Made by a program: the position numbers and the translations under genes | Notes under the pieces: generated by a model | The model's input: the letters and a program-made list of their open reading frames with translations, nothing else | What the model was told of the DNA's origin: nothing | The model's database searches: none | Origin: DATEMK01 sp035275625 | Lineage (GTDB): Bacteria; Bacteroidota; Bacteroidia; AKYH767-A; OLB10 | Reading direction: 5' to 3' | Assembly: GCA_035275625.1 (NCBI GenBank) | Contig: DATEMK010000285.1 | Span: 1 to 18,060, forward strand | Length of the DNA: 18,060 bases | In this document: piece after piece, positions 1-10,567 of the stretch | Layout of the letters: each line of letters begins with the position of its first letter | Numbering within the stretch: the first letter of the stretch is position 1

Positions 1-2
1 CA

Positions 3-620
3 TGGCAAAAAAAGAAACAACATGGATACCACTACCTTTACTCAGTACAGGGACACATGTATTGCAATCTGCTTCTTTCAATGAACAATGAGCAAATAAC
101 AAATATCAACGAACGAAAAGAAAAGATTGAGGAAATTTTGAAGAGAGCAGAACATGGATTGGAAATATCAACACAAAATAATTGGTTATTAGATAGTGGC
201 TTAGACCATCTAGCCATTGGTAAAGCACTTTTTGGTAAAGCAGTTTTAAATCCGCCTGATTTTAAATTTATAGCAGATTTATCACTGCATCACCTGAATA
301 CTTCAATAGAAGGCTTACGAAAAGCAGGTTCATCAGATTACATTCCTCGTGGTTTACTTGCCCGAGCTGCTTTTTATCGCCACTATGGAGAGTACCAAAA
401 AGCCCTGGAAGATTTGGATGAAGTTCTGGAAATAGCCGAAAGTGGGGGTATGAAACTGTACCTTACAGATTATTATCTCGAAATGGGACGGTTACACCTG
501 GCTCAAAACCAATTGGGTGAAGCCCGTGAACATTGTACAGAAGCAAAAAAATTAATTGAAGAAACCGGCTATAAACGCAGGGAAAGGGAATTGGAAGAAT
601 TAATCAAAAATGTAAATTAA
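3..620 (+). CDS. C-terminal part of a large TPR protein (5' end outside window)
   Basis: The reading frame is open from the left edge, so the ATG at 57 is probably internal and the true start lies outside the window. The visible ~205 residues are helical and TPR-like. They carry pieces I recall from the C-terminal TPR region of large bacterial NTPase (NACHT/STAND-like) proteins: LYSVQGHMYCNLLLS near the left edge, WLLDSGLDHLAIGKALF, IPRGLLARAAFYRHYGEYQKA, then a GYKRRERELEEL tail. In that family the TPR segment usually follows an effector domain and a P-loop NTPase and acts as a sensor or scaffold. None of those upstream domains is visible, so the assignment rests on recalled resemblance. The stop is TAA at 618-620. 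No terminator-like hairpin follows directly. It is most likely unrelated to the rRNA operon 1.5 kb downstream. Confidence 0.8.
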   Translation, partial: WQKKKQHGYHYLYSVQGHMYCNLLLSMNNEQITNINERKEKIEEILKRAEHGLEISTQNNWLLDSGLDHLAIGKALFGKAVLNPPDFKFIADLSLHHLNTSIEGLRKAGSSDYIPRGLLARAAFYRHYGEYQKALEDLDEVLEIAESGGMKLYLTDYYLEMGRLHLAQNQLGEAREHCTEAKKLIEETGYKRRERELEELIKNVN

Positions 621-769
621 CAAAAAAGTAATTTTATTAATCATCTCCTGCCAGCTAACCCACCGCATACCCGCAAAAAAACTCCAATCATACCAATGAG
701 GTTAATCCGAAAATTCTATTTGTCCCTGTAGAATGTCTTTGCATAATCATAAGCGGGTGCGGCTGGTGT

Positions 770-900
770 CCACGAACGGTGCGAACCGTTATTTTTTCGG
801 CTTAGAGGCGTTTGGCATGTGCGAAAAGAAAAAATAGCGGTTGGCGTTCGTGGTGTGCTTTTCTTTGGTTCTTTCTTTTGCACAAGCAAAAGAAACGAAC
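770..900. repeat. Composite inverted-repeat element (MITE-like or REP-like)
   Basis: The outer arms CCACGAACG (770-778) and CGTTCGTGG (845-853) are perfect inverted copies. The pairing continues inward with small interruptions: AACCG / CGGTT, then TATTTTTTC / GAAAAAATA, giving an imperfect stem of about 28 bp per arm. A second hairpin follows immediately, GTTCTTTCTTTTGC (868-881), loop ACAA, then GCAAAAGAAACGAAC (886-900). No transposase is encoded. The design resembles a short mobile or extragenic palindromic repeat; mobility is inferred, and I cannot test copy number from one window. Confidence 0.6.
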
Positions 901-979
901 AAAAAATTATCCCCTCATCGTACAACTCACAACCTACTAGGCCACACAGTATTATTCCTTTCCTTTAATCAGAACCTGT

Positions 980-993
980 CCCGATCCATCGGG
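980..993. repeat. CCCGAT-CC-ATCGGG palindrome
   Basis: Perfect 6-bp arms with a 2-nt centre. From memory this resembles small CCCGAT...ATCGGG palindromes scattered in Bacteroidota intergenic DNA. A related sequence with the arms CCCGA / TCGGG occurs inside the 23S intron at 7015-7031. No function is assigned. Confidence 0.5.
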
Positions 994-1046
994 GCAAATC
1001 AAGTTCAGATAATTTCCATCCCCTGCACCATAATTTTCATTTCCTA

Positions 1047-1466
1047 CATCACCCTTCAAACCCTCCGCATCCCATTCCTCATTTCCTCTCCCACCCCTCC
1101 AATTTTCCGCAACCCCCTTCCCATTTCCTGCATCAAAATTCCAACATTACGCATCCCCTTTTTCAAATTCTGCATCGCGCGGAGCACTTTCTGCATGACG
1201 CGTTGTCAAAAACATAATTCGCGGAAACAATTTTATATGACGCGGTGTCAAAAAGGTAACTCGCGGAGCCGCCAACCCAACTCGCAGAGACAAACTTATA
1301 TGACGCGGTGTCACAAACCACCCTCGCGGAGACAATTTTAAATGACGCGTTGTCAACAGCATAACTCGCGGAGCGCTAAACCTAACTCGCGGAGCACTTC
1401 ACGCCCCTCGCAGAATCCACATCCTCACAGCGTTTCACCCCATTTTACCCCCTTTTCTCAATCCCG
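1047..1466. repeat. Degenerate tandem array with an exact 21-bp period (about 20 units)
   Basis: Cut every 21 bases from 1047, the sequence falls into register for about 20 units. Early units begin CATC/CAnC and end in TTCCG or TTCTG. From 1173 two GC-rich unit types appear. Type A contains TGACGCGKTGTCA, a near-palindrome of form TGAC-N5-GTCA, at 1196, 1238, 1301 and 1343. Type B contains CTCGCGGAG or a close variant, in the units starting 1173, 1215, 1257, 1278, 1320, 1362, 1383 and 1404. All A and B cores sit at the same phase of the unit. Twenty-one base pairs is two helical turns, so the cores would lie on one face of the DNA. There are no unique spacers, so it is not a CRISPR. It ends about 170 bp upstream of the first rRNA promoter. 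Confidence 0.75.
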
Positions 1467-1493
1467 CATCCTCAAACTTTCAATTACCAATCT

Positions 1494-1577
1494 CCGGCTT
1501 CCGACCTCTGTCTTCCGTCCTCCGTCTTCCGTCTTCCGTCTTCCGACTTCCGTCCTCTGTCTTCCGGCTTCCGGCTT
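1494..1577. repeat. 7-bp tandem array, consensus CCGTCTT, 12 units
   Basis: Twelve consecutive heptamers without an indel. All are variants of CCGTCTT (CCGGCTT, CCGACCT, CTGTCTT, CCGTCCT, CCGACTT). It lies about 60 bp upstream of the first rRNA promoter. Short heptamer arrays of this kind are common in Bacteroidota intergenic DNA and in some cyanobacteria; no role is known to me. Confidence 0.8.
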
Positions 1578-1639
1578 CCTTTTCCACACCCTGTTCAAAA
1601 CTTTCCAAAAAATAATAATACCGTATCTTTAAAAAATAC

Positions 1640-1647
1640 TACATTTG
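1640..1647 (+). promoter_or_regulatory. rRNA promoter P1, -7 element TACATTTG
   Basis: TACATTTG matches the Bacteroidota -7 consensus TAnnTTTG and is followed by CACCCC, as at P2. I do not see a TTTG -33 element at the expected spacing, so P1 looks weaker than P2 or may rely on the AT-rich upstream DNA. Confidence 0.55.
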
Positions 1648-1701
1648 CACCCCTCAAAAAAACCATCAGGCAAAAAAAGTTAAAAATTATTTTCAAAATA
1701 G

Positions 1702-1732
1702 TTTGCATTAGTAATTAATAGTAGTACTTTTG
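1702..1732 (+). promoter_or_regulatory. rRNA promoter P2 (TTTG-N19-TACTTTTG)
   Basis: A textbook Bacteroidota sigma-A promoter: -33 TTTG at 1702-1705, exactly 19 nt spacing, and -7 TACTTTTG at 1725-1732. An A/T-rich stretch (about 1670-1700) lies just upstream and could act as an UP element. Transcription should start around 1738-1740, giving a leader of about 365 nt before 16S. Confidence 0.8.
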
Positions 1733-1756
1733 CACCCCCATTAAAAAAACCAATAC

Positions 1757-1776
1757 GTCAAAACAGCGGTTTTGAC
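1757..1776 (+). other. Perfect leader hairpin near the transcript 5' end
   Basis: GTCAAAAC (1757-1764), loop AGCG, GTTTTGAC (1769-1776): an 8-bp perfect stem starting about 18 nt after the predicted P2 start. No U-tract follows, so it is not a terminator. It could cap or stabilise the pre-rRNA 5' end, which is inference. Confidence 0.55.
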
Positions 1777-1792
1777 TCTCAAAATTGAAATA

Positions 1793-1857
1793 GAATTAAC
1801 GCCATAAGGGGCTTTCGCAAAAGCGAAGAATTGGTTCAACCCCAATTTAATTCACCA
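1793..1857 (+). ncRNA. tRNA-like element 1 in the 16S leader
   Basis: A 65-nt element that folds like a reduced tRNA. The acceptor GAATTAA (1793-1799) pairs 7/7 with TTAATTC (1847-1853), followed by A and an encoded CCA (1854-1857). The T-arm is perfect: ATTGG (1830-1834), loop TTCAACC matching the TTCRANY T-loop consensus, CCAAT (1842-1846). The D-arm is a stub, GCC (1801-1803) with GGC (1810-1812). The anticodon-like arm is TTTCGC (1813-1818), loop AAAA, GCGAAG (1823-1828), so there is no 7-nt anticodon loop. It cannot be a normal tRNA. Its GCTTTCGC...ATTGGTTCAA core is shared with the element upstream of 23S at 4002-4075. A likely role is recognition by tRNA-processing enzymes during pre-rRNA maturation (inference). 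Confidence 0.7.
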
Positions 1858-1858
1858 A

Positions 1859-1898
1859 TCAATTAGCTAATTTGCTAATCAGCACATCAGCTAATTGA
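1859..1898 (+). other. Leader hairpin between tRNA-like element 1 and boxA
   Basis: TCAATTAGCT (1859-1868) is the exact reverse complement of AGCTAATTGA (1889-1898), with a 20-nt loop. It sits directly between the tRNA-like element and boxA. Confidence 0.5.
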
Positions 1899-1900
1899 CC

Positions 1901-1911
1901 ACGTTCTTTGA
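1901..1911 (+). promoter_or_regulatory. boxA-like antitermination motif upstream of 16S
   Basis: ACGTTCTTTGA is repeated exactly upstream of 23S (4140-4150). Its position and its likeness to the E. coli rrn boxA core (GCTCTTTAACA) suggest the NusB/NusE binding site for rRNA antitermination. The same-strand repeat in front of both large rRNAs supports this. Confidence 0.65.
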
Positions 1912-1933
1912 AGATATAATTTGGAAATAACAA
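1910..1933 (+). other. 16S processing stem, 5' strand
   Basis: GAAGATA (1910-1916) pairs with TATCTTC (3661-3667), and GGAAATAACAA (1923-1933) pairs with TTGTTATTTCC (3646-3656), with a small internal loop between. This 18-bp long-range duplex encloses 16S and is the expected RNase III-type processing stem. It starts at the last bases of boxA. Confidence 0.8.
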
Positions 1934-2057
1934 GCCCTCTGAATCCCGTTTCTACGGGAAACAGAGAAAATGAAAACCTGAGAGAATAGTTTATCTTCAT
2001 TCCCCTCTCCCTCAAAAGAGAGACACGGAGATAGACACAAAAATGACTCACCTTCCT

Positions 2058-2077
2058 CCCCTCCCTTCGGGGAGGGG
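2058..2077 (+). repeat. CCCCTCCC-TTCG-GGGAGGGG hairpin in the 16S leader
   Basis: A perfect 8-bp GC-rich stem with a TTCG loop about 25 nt before 16S, followed by a G-rich tail. It resembles small CTCCC/GGGAG palindromes common in Bacteroidota genomes. A related copy lies inside the coding region at 14215-14231. Confidence 0.6.
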
Positions 2078-2102
2078 CAGGGGGTGGGGCTTAGACAAAC
2101 TT

Positions 2103-3627
<1,525 letters not shown>

Positions 3628-3645
3628 GGAGAGTTTTCATCCGGT

Positions 3646-3667
3646 TTGTTATTTCCTATTTATCTTC
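3646..3667 (+). other. 16S processing stem, 3' strand
   Basis: TTGTTATTTCC (3646-3656) and TATCTTC (3661-3667) are the partners of 1923-1933 and 1910-1916. Pairing them closes the pre-16S loop. Confidence 0.8.
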
Positions 3668-3764
3668 TAATCTTATTGACATTACCCACAACGAGTCAAA
3701 AGTGTCTTCGTTTACACCACCAACGGCAGACGGGAACTATAGTAGTTGATCGTTGGCAATACAG

Positions 3765-3792
3765 CCAACTGCCTACTGCCAACTGCCTACTG
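3765..3792. repeat. 7-bp-phased tandem repeat (CCAACTG CCTACTG) x2
   Basis: Two perfect 14-bp copies, each made of two heptamers, directly before tRNA-Ile. A GTTGG / CCAAC hairpin overlaps its left end (3752-3769). Such CTGCCAACTGCC-type repeats are frequent in Bacteroidota spacers. Confidence 0.65.
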
Positions 3793-3796
3793 AAAT

Positions 3797-3874
3797 AGTC
3801 CCGTAGCTCAGCCTGGTTAGAGCACTACACTGATAATGTAGGGGTCAACAGTTCAAATCTGTTCGGGACTACCA
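3797..3874 (+). tRNA. trnI-GAU: tRNA-Ile (GAU)
   Basis: The acceptor AGTCCCG / CGGGACT pairs 7/7. The anticodon arm CTACA-CTGATAA-TGTAG gives anticodon GAT, and the T-loop is TTCAAAT. ACCA is encoded at 3871-3874. This is the usual position in the 16S-23S spacer, co-transcribed with the rRNAs. Confidence 0.96.
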
Positions 3875-3886
3875 ACAAATCGTTCT

Positions 3887-3963
3887 GGGGAATTAGCTCA
3901 GCTGGCTAGAGCACCTGCTTTGCAAGCAGGGGGTCATCGGTTCGACTCCGATATTCTCCACCA
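3887..3963 (+). tRNA. trnA-UGC: tRNA-Ala (UGC)
   Basis: The acceptor GGGGAAT / ATTCTCC pairs with one G-U. The anticodon arm CCTGC-TTTGCAA-GCAGG gives anticodon TGC. The T-arm is ATCGG-TTCGACT-CCGAT, and ACCA is encoded at 3960-3963. It is the second spacer tRNA, 12 nt after tRNA-Ile. A degraded or specialised relative follows at 4002-4075. Confidence 0.96.
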
Positions 3964-4001
3964 AAATCTTTACAACGGTAAAGACCATTAACTTGAAATA
4001 A

Positions 4002-4075
4002 GAAGAATTAGCTTAATAAGAAAAGCAAACCGCTTTCGCGGAAAGATATTGGTTCAAATCCAATATTCTCCTCCA
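4002..4075 (+). ncRNA. tRNA-like element 2 upstream of 23S
   Basis: A 74-nt element. The acceptor GAAGAAT (4002-4008) pairs 6/7 with ATTCTCC (4065-4071), followed by T and an encoded CCA (4072-4075). The D-arm is GCTT (4011-4014) with AAGC (4023-4026). The T-arm ATTGG-TTCAAAT-CCAAT (4048-4064) is perfect and fits TTCRANY. A 5-bp/7-nt anticodon arm cannot form; instead CCGC-TTTC-GCGG (4030-4041) makes a short tetraloop hairpin. The 5' GAATTAGCT and the 3' ATTCTCC match the neighbouring tRNA-Ala. The T-stem differs from tRNA-Ala by a paired change (C-G to T-A), which hints that the fold is maintained. It shares its GCTTTCGC...ATTGGTTCAA core with element 1 (1793-1857). It could be a decayed tRNA-Ala copy or a processing signal. 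Confidence 0.7.
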
Positions 4076-4139
4076 ATGAGCGAAAGAAGAAACGAAATTG
4101 AAATATTCAATTTTCAATATTCACTCTTCAATCCTCATC

Positions 4140-4150
4140 ACGTTCTTTGA
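4140..4150 (+). promoter_or_regulatory. boxA-like motif upstream of 23S
   Basis: ACGTTCTTTGA, identical over 11 nt to 1901-1911. It is followed directly by the 5' strand of the 23S processing stem, the same order as before 16S. Confidence 0.65.
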
Positions 4151-4171
4151 CATATTGGAAGAAAATACATT
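4150..4171 (+). other. 23S processing stem, 5' strand
   Basis: ACATATT (4150-4156) pairs with AATATGT (7401-7407). GAAGAAAATACATT (4158-4171) pairs with AATGTGTTTTCTTC (7384-7397), with one U-G. A further duplex TTGATAAAAA (4218-4227) with TTTTTATCAA (7363-7372) closes the mature ends. A local hairpin GTATTC / GAATAC (4191-4208) lies between. Confidence 0.8.
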
Positions 4172-4221
4172 AAAGACACATCAAACTTCTGTATTCTGCG
4201 AAGAATACATTATTAAATTGA

Positions 4222-7369
<3,148 letters not shown>

Positions 7370-7383
7370 CAATGATGTTCTTA

Positions 7384-7407
7384 AATGTGTTTTCTTCTAA
7401 AATATGT
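7384..7407 (+). other. 23S processing stem, 3' strand
   Basis: Partner of 4150-4171 (AATGTGTTTTCTTC and AATATGT). It lies in the short 23S-5S spacer. Confidence 0.8.
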
Positions 7408-7419
7408 TATTATGATAAT

Positions 7420-7531
<112 letters not shown>

Positions 7532-7539
7532 CTTATAAA

Positions 7540-7578
7540 ATGCCCTTCAGAAATGAGGGGCATTTTTATTTTTATTCT
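7540..7578 (+). terminator. Intrinsic terminator of the rRNA operon
   Basis: ATGCCCTTCA (7540-7549), loop GAAA, TGAGGGGCAT (7554-7563): a 10-bp stem with one G-U and a GNRA loop, followed by a T-rich run. It is the strongest terminator in the window and closes the rRNA transcription unit. Confidence 0.92.
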
Positions 7579-7634
7579 CTTTGTGCAACTTATTGACATG
7601 TTTCAGCATCTTGTAAATAATAAGCCTGTCAATC

Positions 7635-9398
7635 ATGAAAAAACTATCTCTCCTCTTCGCTTTAATTTCTCTTTCCATCTTCTTTATTTTTAGTTGTAAA
7701 AAAGATAAACCTGATGTTGCAGCTATTGACTATGGAAACAGCAACAGTTTAAGAACAACCGTTACCGGAATGGTGCTGGATGAAAGCAATGCTCCTATAA
7801 TCGGAGTAACAGTGACAGCTTACGGACAAACAACTGCAACTAATCAGTACGGAACTTTTGTTTTAAAAGATTTGAATGTAAATAAAGACCGTTGTGTTTT
7901 GCAATTTGTAAAAACAGGTTTTTTTAAACGTGCGCATGGTTTTATTGCTTCGGGAAATACAGTAAACTATGTGCGCATTATTCTATTAAGCAATGCAGGC
8001 ACACAAAATTTTTCTTCTTCCGCAGGCGGAACAATTTCTTTACCCGATGGCTCATCTGCTGCATTTGAGCCGAATTCTTTTGTAACCACTACCGGCAGCA
8101 CTTACACAGGAACAGTAAATTTAATTGTAAAACATCTTTCGCCTGATGACATAAATTTTGGATTTATGATTCCCGGTGGTGATCTGTTGGGGAAAGATTT
8201 GAATAACCAGGATGTTGCCCTTTATACCTATGGAATGCTTGGAGTTGAATTAACCGGCAGCAGCGGTGAGGTATTGCAGCTTGCAAACGGAACTTCCGCA
8301 ACATTAACTTTATCTATAGCCGCCTCTCAGCTTTCATCTGCTCCTGCGACTATTCCTCTTTGGTTTTTTGACGAAACAACTTCTTTGTGGAAAGAAGAAG
8401 GCACGGCAAATAAAGTTGGTAATAATTATGTGGGATCGGTAAATCATTTTAGCTGGTGGAATTGTGATATTGGAACAAACAGCCCTCTGATAAAAGGAAA
8501 AGTTGTAGATTGTAATGGAATCCCTGTTCCTAATATTGTAGTAACTGTTAATGGATGGGCTACAACTTTGACTAATCAAAATGGAGAATGGCAGGGACAA
8601 GTTCCGGCAGGAATGGCTTTAACAGCGCAGGTTTTATCAAGTAATAACGGAGGAGCTGTTTTAAACAGTCAATTAGAAAATATTCCTGCTTTATCAAGTA
8701 ATCAAACTTTTATTGTACCTGATTTGGTGATTCCATGTCCTACAAGAATAATCGGAATACTCAAGACCTGCTCTGGTGAAGCTATTGATGGGATTGTAAT
8801 TCTTACTGATAATTTGGCTTTTGCGCTTTTTCAATATACTTCCAATGGAAGTTTTAATTTGATCTCAATTCCAAATGCGCAGCTTGATTTGAATGCTTAT
8901 AACACGATTAACAGTTTTCAGCAGGCTGTCACAAGTCTTAACGCTCCCGATATTTTAAATGTCGGTGATTTATATTTATGTGATACCATAACTTCCTTGG
9001 GTAACAATTTTGTTTTAGATGGCGGACCTTTCACTAATGATTATTTTAATGTGGTACCAGATTCTACCAGCCCTGGTCAAATTACTAACTATATTTTTCT
9101 TGTACATGATCAATCCACTTCTAATTATGAAGTTGCTTTCCATGTGGGTATATGTGGTACTGTTCCGGGGTCATATACCTGGAATGATGGTATGGGCGCT
9201 TCATGTAATATCATTATTCAATTAACAGATTCAATTAATCAAAACACACTGCATTCTATTCCTTCAATGGGTACTACAATTTTAACTCAATTTGGACCTG
9301 TAGGGGGCAGAGTAACAGGTAGTTTCGAAGGAGTTGGATTTATGCAGGGGCAAAATATAAACATATCTGGTAATTTTGATTTCATCAGAGAGTTTTAA
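7635..9398 (+). CDS. Predicted surface lipoprotein with carboxypeptidase-regulatory-like modules
   Basis: 587 residues. The first 20 form a lipoprotein signal, with lipobox IFSC and Cys at 21, followed by KKDKPD; acidic and lysine residues after the Cys are compatible with Bacteroidota surface export, though this is not a clean match. Residues ~41-110 look like a CarboxypepD_reg-like beta-sandwich (TVTGMVLDESNAPIIGVTVTAYG). About 125-275 is a ZU5-like or FAM171-like beta region (SLPDGSSAAFEPNSF ... PLWFFDETTSLWKEEG). About 284-345 is a second regulatory-like module (IKGKVVDCNGIPVPNIVVTVNG). The rest is beta-rich and unassigned. Such proteins bind or scaffold at the cell surface; no enzyme motif is visible. 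The ATG has no Shine-Dalgarno. It lies after the rRNA terminator and converges with the transporter gene 33 bp downstream. No clear hairpin separates the two stops. Confidence 0.88.
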   Translation: MKKLSLLFALISLSIFFIFSCKKDKPDVAAIDYGNSNSLRTTVTGMVLDESNAPIIGVTVTAYGQTTATNQYGTFVLKDLNVNKDRCVLQFVKTGFFKRAHGFIASGNTVNYVRIILLSNAGTQNFSSSAGGTISLPDGSSAAFEPNSFVTTTGSTYTGTVNLIVKHLSPDDINFGFMIPGGDLLGKDLNNQDVALYTYGMLGVELTGSSGEVLQLANGTSATLTLSIAASQLSSAPATIPLWFFDETTSLWKEEGTANKVGNNYVGSVNHFSWWNCDIGTNSPLIKGKVVDCNGIPVPNIVVTVNGWATTLTNQNGEWQGQVPAGMALTAQVLSSNNGGAVLNSQLENIPALSSNQTFIVPDLVIPCPTRIIGILKTCSGEAIDGIVILTDNLAFALFQYTSNGSFNLISIPNAQLDLNAYNTINSFQQAVTSLNAPDILNVGDLYLCDTITSLGNNFVLDGGPFTNDYFNVVPDSTSPGQITNYIFLVHDQSTSNYEVAFHVGICGTVPGSYTWNDGMGASCNIIIQLTDSINQNTLHSIPSMGTTILTQFGPVGGRVTGSFEGVGFMQGQNINISGNFDFIREF

Positions 9399-9431
9399 GA
9401 TGCCCATCCCTTCATCACTCTGAATTCAATT

Positions 9432-10394
9432 TTAAAAGCGAACTGCCTGTTGCAGATAATCTCTCCAGATCAAAATAACAACTCCGCTGATGGCAACGAC
9501 TACTCCGATCAAAGATTGAAAAGAAATTTTTTCTTTATAAAACAAAAATGAGATCATCAGTGCCCCGGCCGGGACGAGTGAGAAAATAGTTTGCGCAACC
9601 GATACATCTATATAACGGATGGCGGCCAGCGAACAGGTGACCCCCAGAAACGGTCCGCAGATGGTTCCTGCCACAGCATATTTTATTCCCTGCTGGCGAT
9701 TGGAAAAAACAGGTGCAAGGACAGTTTTTATTTTTCCAAACAGCAAGGTGAAAATAAAAAGTGTGGCGGTGGCAGCCGCGATACGCATGAATGTGGCGGT
9801 TATGGGAGCAATAGTGATTTCGGAAGCAACATTGATCATTCCTTTCTTTGAGAGCACTAAACCTACACCCTGGCAAACGGCTCCGAGGATCCCGGTGATG
9901 ATTCCTTTGAGCTTGCTTCCGTGCCCGTGGTCGGGGATTGCCTGGCGTTCTTTTCTTCCGAAGCTGATGCCGATAACTCCTATAATAGTGATTGCCATTC
10001 CGATCATTCCAATCATGTTAATGTGTTCGCCCAGAAGGAGGCTTCCAATAAGCAAAGCAGCCGCGGGCGCAAGCGTATTGAGGACGCTGCCGATACGCGC
10101 ACCGAAAATGGCAAATGCTTTGAAAACAAAATAATCTCCGATGGTTAATCCAACGATTCCAGAAAGACTGAGCCATAACCAGCAATACAAATAAGCGGTT
10201 GAAAATATTTGTGTAAAATTTCCGGAATCAATTATCAAAGCAGCTGCAGCAAGCATTACCGCAGCAAGCAACAGCCTGAAATGATTCAGCGTGTTTGAAC
10301 CGAGCCTTCGTGCAGCCTGCGTAAAGGGGAAAATTCCGATTGACCATGATAAAGTGGTGCATAGCGCAAAAAGAATTCCCTGGAGCTGTGTCAC
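9432..10394 (-). CDS. EamA/DMT-superfamily transporter
   Basis: 320 residues and very hydrophobic, with about ten predicted membrane helices arranged as two five-helix EamA halves. The first half is residues 5-145 (LSWSIGIFPFTQAARRLGS ... NTLAPAAALLIGSLLLGE ... GVIGISFGRK). The second is 163-312 (GAVCQGVGLVLSKKG ... VAQTIFSLVPAGALMISFLFYKEK ... AISGVVILIW). The repeated LAPAAALLIGSLLLGE / LVPAGALMISFLFYKE segments are the family's conserved helix-end motif. The polar linker (RKERQAIPDHGHGSK) lies between the halves. DMT members export or import small metabolites across the inner membrane; the substrate cannot be read from sequence. The start codon is GTG; a stop lies just upstream in frame and no ATG intervenes. 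It is divergent from the small protein at 10568. Confidence 0.92.
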   Translation of the reverse strand: MTQLQGILFALCTTLSWSIGIFPFTQAARRLGSNTLNHFRLLLAAVMLAAAALIIDSGNFTQIFSTAYLYCWLWLSLSGIVGLTIGDYFVFKAFAIFGARIGSVLNTLAPAAALLIGSLLLGEHINMIGMIGMAITIIGVIGISFGRKERQAIPDHGHGSKLKGIITGILGAVCQGVGLVLSKKGMINVASEITIAPITATFMRIAAATATLFIFTLLFGKIKTVLAPVFSNRQQGIKYAVAGTICGPFLGVTCSLAAIRYIDVSVAQTIFSLVPAGALMISFLFYKEKISFQSLIGVVVAISGVVILIWRDYLQQAVRF

Positions 10395-10413
10395 AAAATA
10401 AGTTGATAGGCTG

Positions 10414-10421
10414 CAAACTTA
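10414..10421 (-). promoter_or_regulatory. Candidate -7 element for the EamA gene
   Basis: Minus-strand TAAGTTTG fits TAnnTTTG and would start transcription about 13 nt before the GTG at 10394. No TTTG -33 element is seen at the right distance, so confidence is limited. Confidence 0.35.
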
Positions 10422-10536
10422 AGAGATTACGGAATTGGGTAATCAGGAAAACGGTTATTCTGAAAACAAATCAATACCTCAATGAGCTTAATTGCCTATT
10501 CACCATACTTACCCAACTACCAAATAATTCTTTTCC

Positions 10537-10544
10537 TACATTTG
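10537..10544 (+). promoter_or_regulatory. Candidate -7 element for the small anchored protein and TonB receptor
   Basis: TACATTTG followed by C, identical to the -7 element of rRNA P1, 24 nt before the GTG at 10568. A good -33 element is not evident. Confidence 0.45.
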
Positions 10545-10567
10545 CCCTGTTCAATTAAGAAAAGAAA

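Larger units (their letters stand above)
621..1639. other. Non-coding, repeat-rich region between the TPR gene and the rRNA promoters
   Basis: About 1 kb with no convincing gene. It holds, in order: an unremarkable AT-rich stretch (621-769); a long imperfect hairpin (770-853) and a second hairpin (868-900); a CCCGAT/ATCGGG palindrome (980-993); a 21-bp periodic array (about 1047-1466); and a 7-bp array (1494-1577). From about 1000 the plus strand is strongly C/T-rich. Open frames here arise because the repeat periods are multiples of three, or because C/T-rich DNA has few stop codons. None of them has protein-like composition. Confidence 0.75.

Noticed and set aside
1047..1466. CRISPR array
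   Set aside because: The period is 21 bp with no constant repeat plus unique spacer, and no cas genes are nearby.
841..1632. Open frames over the repeat region (plus strand 841-1341 and 1342-1632; minus strand 1147-1362 with 7-residue repeats)
   Set aside because: The 21-bp and 7-bp periods keep frames open and create apparent heptapeptide repeats. The rest is C/T-rich low-complexity DNA. There is no start signal or protein-like composition.
4002..4075. Functional third spacer tRNA
   Set aside because: No 5-bp anticodon stem with a 7-nt loop can form, and the acceptor has one mismatch. A decoding tRNA is unlikely.
9399..9431. Bidirectional terminator between the convergent lipoprotein and transporter genes
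   Set aside because: Only a weak GATG/CATC pairing is present, with no stable stem or T-run.
9591..10148. Plus-strand frames opposite the transporter gene
   Set aside because: Antisense shadows of the EamA gene, whose minus-strand product has clear family features.
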